DNA of 25,330 bases, taken from NCBI GenBank assembly GCA_045544655.1, contig JAZPZL010000191.1, forward strand, positions 1-25,330, read 5' to 3'. The notes under the pieces were generated by a model. The model saw only the letters and a program-made list of their open reading frames with translations. It was not told the DNA's origin and made no database searches. Source of the DNA: RGIG5579 sp045544655. Its GTDB lineage: Bacteria; Bacillota; Clostridia; Oscillospirales; SIG627. The position numbers were made by a program, and so were the translations under genes. This document shows, one piece after another, positions 21,809 to 25,330 of the stretch. Every line of letters starts with the position of its first letter. The first letter of the stretch is position 1.

Positions 21809-23106
21809 TGCGTTTTTATACTACGGAAAACCAACGTTTACAGGAAAAATATTATCGCGGAAAGCATTCCTCCGGTCTTGAAGTGGTGATCGTTCCCAAG
21901 GCGCACAAAAAAGCGTTTGCTTTGTTCGGTACCCGCTACGGATCGGTGCATCGCACCTTTAAGACGGACCGTGATGCGGATTTTGTGACCGTGCCTGACG
22001 GAATTGCCCATTTTCTGGAGCATAAGCTGTTCGAGAATGAGGACGGCAGTGATACATTTGCGCATTTTGCCGCGCTGGGCGCCAGCTGTAACGCCTTCAC
22101 CTCTACGGAAATGACCGCGTATCTTTTCTCCGCTACGGATAAGTATTACGAGAATCTTTCCGTTTTGCTCAGCTTCGTGACGAGGCCCTATTTTACTCCC
22201 GAAACGGTGGAGAAGGAAATGGGCATCATCGGGCAGGAGATCCGTATGTGCTACGACGAGCCATTCCATCAGCTTTATTACGGATTGCTTGACGCCCTTT
22301 TCGTCAATCACAACGTAAAGGTGGACATCGCGGGAACGGAGGAGACCATTTCTCATATTACCAGCGATATTTTGTACCGTTGCTACAACACCTTCTACAA
22401 TCTGAACAATATGCTTCTGGTTCTTTGCGGACCCTGGGATAAGGCGAAGGTAAGAAAGGTATTGGACGAAACGCTTCAAAAGAGTGAGCCCGTTCGGATC
22501 CAGACCCGTTTTCCCTCCGAGCCCAAGCGTGTGAACAGGAAAAAGGTGGTTAAGGAATTCCCCGTGGGAACGCCCCTTTTTGCAGTGGGAATGAAAGAGG
22601 ACGACCTGAAAAAGAGAAGGACCCCCGAGGAGATCCTGAAGCAGCAGGCGCAGCACGAAATTCTGTCGGATATGCTTTTCGGAAAATCCGGAGTGCTTTA
22701 CAACGAGCTGTACGACAAGGGCTTGATCGGTGACCGCTTCTCTCTGGAATACAATCTTTCTCAAAGCTACGGCTACCTTTTGATCTTCGGTGAAAGCAGC
22801 CGTCCCGAATCGGTCTATAAAAGGATACGGGAAACGGTAAAGCAGGCGGCACAGCTGATCACCCCCGAGGATTTTGAGCGCAGTCGCAAGGCGGTTTACG
22901 CCCGTGCGGTGCAGGATTGGAATTCCACCACGGAAATTGCCGAAAACTTTATGGACTTTGCATTCTCCGGTACGGATATGCTGTCGTACCCCGATACGGT
23001 GGCAGACGTTACCTTTGAGGATATCAGGAAGCGCATTGCAGCTTCTTACAACCCGAGCCGACTGGTTCTGTCGGTAGTGAAAAGACCGAAGGAGGAAAAA
23101 AGATGA
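21808..23106 (+). CDS. yfmH: M16-family zinc peptidase YfmH
   Basis: A 432-residue M16 peptidase. HFLEH (68-72) is the inverted zinc motif HxxEH, and the third zinc ligand is likely Glu144 in GQEI, about 70 residues on, as in the family. The second half repeats the fold without the motif. It should form the active heterodimer with YfmF, encoded immediately upstream with a 1-nt overlap. GGAAAGGAGG lies 7 nt before ATG at 21808; a GTG one codon earlier is less likely. A role connected to EF-P modification is inherited from the B. subtilis orthologue names and not shown by this sequence. The modification reductase gene (ymfI) is not adjacent here. The stop overlaps the lgt start (ATGA). Confidence 0.87.
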   Translation: MRFYTTENQRLQEKYYRGKHSSGLEVVIVPKAHKKAFALFGTRYGSVHRTFKTDRDADFVTVPDGIAHFLEHKLFENEDGSDTFAHFAALGASCNAFTSTEMTAYLFSATDKYYENLSVLLSFVTRPYFTPETVEKEMGIIGQEIRMCYDEPFHQLYYGLLDALFVNHNVKVDIAGTEETISHITSDILYRCYNTFYNLNNMLLVLCGPWDKAKVRKVLDETLQKSEPVRIQTRFPSEPKRVNRKKVVKEFPVGTPLFAVGMKEDDLKKRRTPEEILKQQAQHEILSDMLFGKSGVLYNELYDKGLIGDRFSLEYNLSQSYGYLLIFGESSRPESVYKRIRETVKQAAQLITPEDFERSRKAVYARAVQDWNSTTEIAENFMDFAFSGTDMLSYPDTVADVTFEDIRKRIAASYNPSRLVLSVVKRPKEEKR

Positions 23107-24209
23107 TTACTGCGAATACGACCATCGTATCCTTTCCCGAATTGGGATGGGGTCCCTGGACCATTAACCGTTTTTTGGTGGAGGATCTGTTTGGAAAATT
23201 CAGCATTGCCTGGTACGGCGTGATCATTTGCTGTGCAATGATCCTTGCCTGCACCATTATTCTGCGCAATGCGGTGAAAAAGGAAAAGCTGAACGGCGAT
23301 TCCTTTCTCGATTATTTTATTTTTACCATTCCCATCGGAGTGGTCGGCGCAAGAGCCATGTACGTTCTGGCGAAGCTGGAGGAATACGAAAGCTTTTCCG
23401 ATATGATCGCCATTTGGAACGGCGGTCTTGCCATTTACGGCGGCGTTCTGGCGGGCATTGCCACGGTTTTGGTGATTGCCAGGATCAAGAAAAACAATCC
23501 CTTGATGGTATTTGACGCCATCGTTCCCGGTCTTCTCATTGCCCAGTCTCTTGGCCGTTGGGGTAATTTTATCAACGGCGAGGCTTACGGTGAGACGGTG
23601 ACCCACGCCATGCCCTGGGGCATGGTGGTAAACGGTGTGGGCCCGGTACATCCTACGTTTTTGTATGAGTCCATTATGACCTTTATCGGTTTCTGTCTGG
23701 CTCAGTTTCTGATCTACCGTTTCAAAAAATCCGACGGTCAGGTATTTGCTTTTTATCTGATCTGGTACGGTGCTTCCAGAACCCTTATCGAGGGGCTGCG
23801 CGTGGATTCCTTGATGATCGGTCCGCTGCGCCTGGCTCAGTGCATCGGTCTTGCCTCCTGTCTGGCGGGCATTGCTCTCTTCGTGATCCTGGGTCTGTAC
23901 GGAAAGCCCCGCGCCGCATTGGCAGCGGGAGAAGCCGAAGAAAAGACCGGAGAAGCTCCCGCAGAAGAAGCTCACGCAGAAGAAGCTCCCGCAGAAGAAA
24001 CTCCTGCCGAGGAAACTCCTGCGGAAGAAGCTCACGCAGAAGAAACTCCTGCCGAGGAAGCTCCTACCGAGGAAGCTCCTGTGGAAGAGGGGGAGAAAAA
24101 GCCCAAAAAGGCAAAAAAAGAGAAAAAAAGTAAAAAGAAAAAGGCAGATAAGGTAACGGAAGAAGCTTCCGAAGAAGCGCAGGAGGAAAACAATGGCGAT
24201 CAGAATTGA
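23103..24209 (+). CDS. lgt: Prolipoprotein diacylglyceryl transferase with extended repetitive tail
   Basis: A 368-residue integral membrane enzyme that transfers diacylglycerol from phosphatidylglycerol to the lipobox cysteine of pre-lipoproteins. The Lgt signature GRWGNFINGEAYG (151-163) is complete, with IAWYGVII near the N-terminus and HPTFLYES downstream; about seven membrane segments end near residue 270. Lgt is normally 260-290 residues. Here a tail of roughly 95 residues follows: nine five-residue units of the APAEE/HAEE/TPAEE type (285-329), then a lysine-rich stretch, then an acidic end. The tail is probably disordered and cytoplasmic. The start overlaps the YfmH stop, and the 3' end overlaps folD by 17 nt. 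The next-but-one gene is a lipoprotein, a likely substrate. Confidence 0.93.
   Translation: MITANTTIVSFPELGWGPWTINRFLVEDLFGKFSIAWYGVIICCAMILACTIILRNAVKKEKLNGDSFLDYFIFTIPIGVVGARAMYVLAKLEEYESFSDMIAIWNGGLAIYGGVLAGIATVLVIARIKKNNPLMVFDAIVPGLLIAQSLGRWGNFINGEAYGETVTHAMPWGMVVNGVGPVHPTFLYESIMTFIGFCLAQFLIYRFKKSDGQVFAFYLIWYGASRTLIEGLRVDSLMIGPLRLAQCIGLASCLAGIALFVILGLYGKPRAALAAGEAEEKTGEAPAEEAHAEEAPAEETPAEETPAEEAHAEETPAEEAPTEEAPVEEGEKKPKKAKKEKKSKKKKADKVTEEASEEAQEENNGDQN
23955..24089 (+). repeat. Nine 15-bp tandem coding repeats in the lgt tail
   Basis: In-frame units of GCT/ACT-CCT/CCC/CAC-GCA/GCC-GAA/GAG-GAA type encode A/T-P/H-A-E-E pentapeptides. Units differ mainly at silent positions, with His variants in units 2 and 6. 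Copy number may vary between strains. Confidence 0.9.
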
Positions 24210-25047
24210 CGGAAAAATGACCTCTGTGAAGCGCAGAGAAAAAATGCTTGCGGAAACGGAAGCACTGATTCGTGAAAGCGGCGTACGTCCCGGACTTGCC
24301 GTGATTCTGGTAGGGGATGATCCCGCCTCCGCCATTTACGTAAGGAATAAGAAAAAGGGCTGTGAGGAGCTGGGATTTCTGTCCCGCGAATACCGCCTTC
24401 CCGCCGAGACCTCAGAGGAGGAGCTGCTTTCCTTGATCGACCGTCTCAACGAGGACGGTGAGATCCACGGCATTCTGGTTCAGCTTCCCGTACCCAAGCA
24501 CATTGACGACAAAAAGGTGATCGCCCGCATTGCGCCCGAAAAGGACGTGGATGCCTTCGGCTATGAAAACGTAGGAAGAATCATGACCGGAGATTTTGAC
24601 TTCGTTCCTTGTACGCCTGCGGGAATTATGGTGCTTCTGGAGGAGTACGGAATCGATCCCGCGGGAAAGCGTGCGGTGGTTATCGGAAGAAGCAACATCG
24701 TGGGAAAGCCGATGGCAATGCTTTTGCTTCATAAGAATGCAACCGTGACCGTTTGCCATTCCAGAACGCAGAATCTTGCGGAGATCTGCCGCGAGGCGGA
24801 TATTCTGGTTGCCGCCGTGGGCAAGGCGAATTTCGTAACGGAAGATATGGTAAAGCCCGGCGCGGTGGTGATCGACGTGGGTATGAACCGTGACGAAAAC
24901 GGACTTTGCGGCGACGTTGCCTTTGCTCAGGTGGAACCGAAGGCGTCCTACATTACCCCCGTTCCCGGCGGCGTGGGTCCCATGACCATTACCATGCTGC
25001 TGCAAAATACGCTGACCAGCGCCCGTAAAGCGGCGCAGTCCAAATAA
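24193..25047 (+). CDS. folD: Bifunctional methylenetetrahydrofolate dehydrogenase/cyclohydrolase
   Basis: A 284-residue FolD, standard length. It oxidises 5,10-methylene-THF to methenyl-THF with NADP+ and hydrolyses that to 10-formyl-THF, supplying one-carbon units for purines and formyl-Met. Visible motifs: YVRNKKKGC (49-57) with catalytic Lys53, ILVQLPVP with its substrate Gln, DVDAF, CTPAGI, the Rossmann loop GRSNIVGKP, and PVPGGVGPMT near the C-terminus. AGGAGG inside the end of lgt precedes ATG at 24193, giving a 17-nt overlap and probable coupled translation. Its placement in an envelope-biogenesis operon is likely historical; no functional link is evident. Confidence 0.95.
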   Translation: MAIRIDGKMTSVKRREKMLAETEALIRESGVRPGLAVILVGDDPASAIYVRNKKKGCEELGFLSREYRLPAETSEEELLSLIDRLNEDGEIHGILVQLPVPKHIDDKKVIARIAPEKDVDAFGYENVGRIMTGDFDFVPCTPAGIMVLLEEYGIDPAGKRAVVIGRSNIVGKPMAMLLLHKNATVTVCHSRTQNLAEICREADILVAAVGKANFVTEDMVKPGAVVIDVGMNRDENGLCGDVAFAQVEPKASYITPVPGGVGPMTITMLLQNTLTSARKAAQSK

Positions 25048-25055
25048 GGAGAATT

Positions 25056-25330
25056 ATGAAAAAAACTTTAGCCTTTACGGCGTTTCTGCTGACCCTGGCT
25101 CTCATGCTTTCCGCTTGCGGACAGAAGGAGAAGAAAACGGTCACCGAAACTGCCGAAGAAACCGCAACGGAAGCCTTTCAGGGAATGACGGATGCGGATC
25201 GCGCATATTTGAAAACCTATCTTTCCGATTATGCGGAAGGGAAATTGGTGGGCGAAAAGCTTTTTGATTATCAGCTGTTTGAGGAATTTGTAAAGCCCTT
25301 TGAATACAAGGGTCTGCCTTACCCCCTGGC
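25056..25330 (+). CDS. Lipoprotein, 3' end outside window
   Basis: An open frame from ATG at 25056 (AAGGAG 6 nt upstream, 8 nt after folD) runs off the right edge after about 91 codons. It starts MKKT, has a hydrophobic stretch and a lipobox LSAC with the acceptor Cys21, followed by a charged Glu/Thr-rich linker. The visible mature part (DADRAYLKTYLSDYAEG, then FEYKGLPYP) resembles the entry to trigger-factor-like or FKBP-type prolyl isomerase lipoproteins of clostridia, but too little is present to assign this. It should be processed by the Lgt encoded in the same operon and anchored outside the membrane. Confidence 0.8.
   Translation, partial: MKKTLAFTAFLLTLALMLSACGQKEKKTVTETAEETATEAFQGMTDADRAYLKTYLSDYAEGKLVGEKLFDYQLFEEFVKPFEYKGLPYPL

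Noticed and set aside
23955..24089. Short regular repeats that might suggest a CRISPR-like array
   Set aside because: Units are contiguous 15-bp coding repeats without spacers and lie in frame within lgt.
23024..24335. Minus-strand open frames opposite lgt, including one with Phe/Arg-rich repeats
   Set aside because: These are the reverse reading of the Lgt membrane helices and its tandem repeat; no ribosome site or family match.

Overview
The window looks like chromosomal DNA from an anaerobic Gram-positive bacterium of the class Clostridia, most likely an uncultured gut or rumen member of the Oscillospirales. The evidence is the gene set (a dockerin-type secreted protein, a BlaI/M56 pair, a lone MsmK-type ATPase, the paired M16 proteins YfmF/YfmH, Lgt with a long acidic/basic tail), moderate GC, strong AGGAGG-type ribosome sites and vegetative promoters with 17-bp spacers. 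No tRNA, rRNA, CRISPR array, insertion sequence or phage gene was seen. The lineage is an inference from gene content.

Layout. 1-1084: the 3' end of a secreted dockerin/SGNH-hydrolase protein. 1139-5883 (minus): a tight five-gene carbohydrate operon, in transcription order FGGY kinase, FucI/AraA-like isomerase, SIS-domain phosphosugar isomerase, triosephosphate-isomerase paralogue and an enlarged YjbQ-family protein. It starts from a near-consensus promoter with a dyad across its -10 region. 6174-9293 (plus): a divergently transcribed run with a type IIA topoisomerase B subunit (no A subunit beside it), a YigZ/IMPACT protein and an unknown protein. 9427-12329 (plus): a BlaI-type repressor and a large M56 membrane protease/sensor, preceded by two matching operator dyads. 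12368-15180 (minus): a small HTH protein, a polyprenyl diphosphate synthase and a DacA/DacF-like D,D-carboxypeptidase in one operon.

15541-16662 (plus) is a stand-alone sugar-ABC ATPase, and 16814-18298 (plus) an NSS-family sodium symporter, each with its own terminator. 18386-20161 (minus) is GTP-type PEP carboxykinase. 20525 to the right edge (plus) is a compact operon with overlapping genes: YfmF, YfmH, Lgt, FolD and the start of a lipoprotein, which would be a substrate of the Lgt encoded just upstream.

How the parts relate. Most of the window is envelope and central metabolism housekeeping. The least ordinary part is the five-gene minus-strand operon. It combines a ketose kinase, an aldose/ketose isomerase, two phosphosugar isomerase folds and a YjbQ protein, with no transporter, aldolase or regulator alongside. 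The TIM and FucI-like members have altered active-site surroundings, so I read it as a pathway for an unusual sugar whose substrate cannot be named from sequence. Secondary points of interest are the D,D-carboxypeptidase with Cys in place of the SxN asparagine, the symporter lacking the usual arginine after its Gly-Asn-x-x motif, and the paired BlaI operators.
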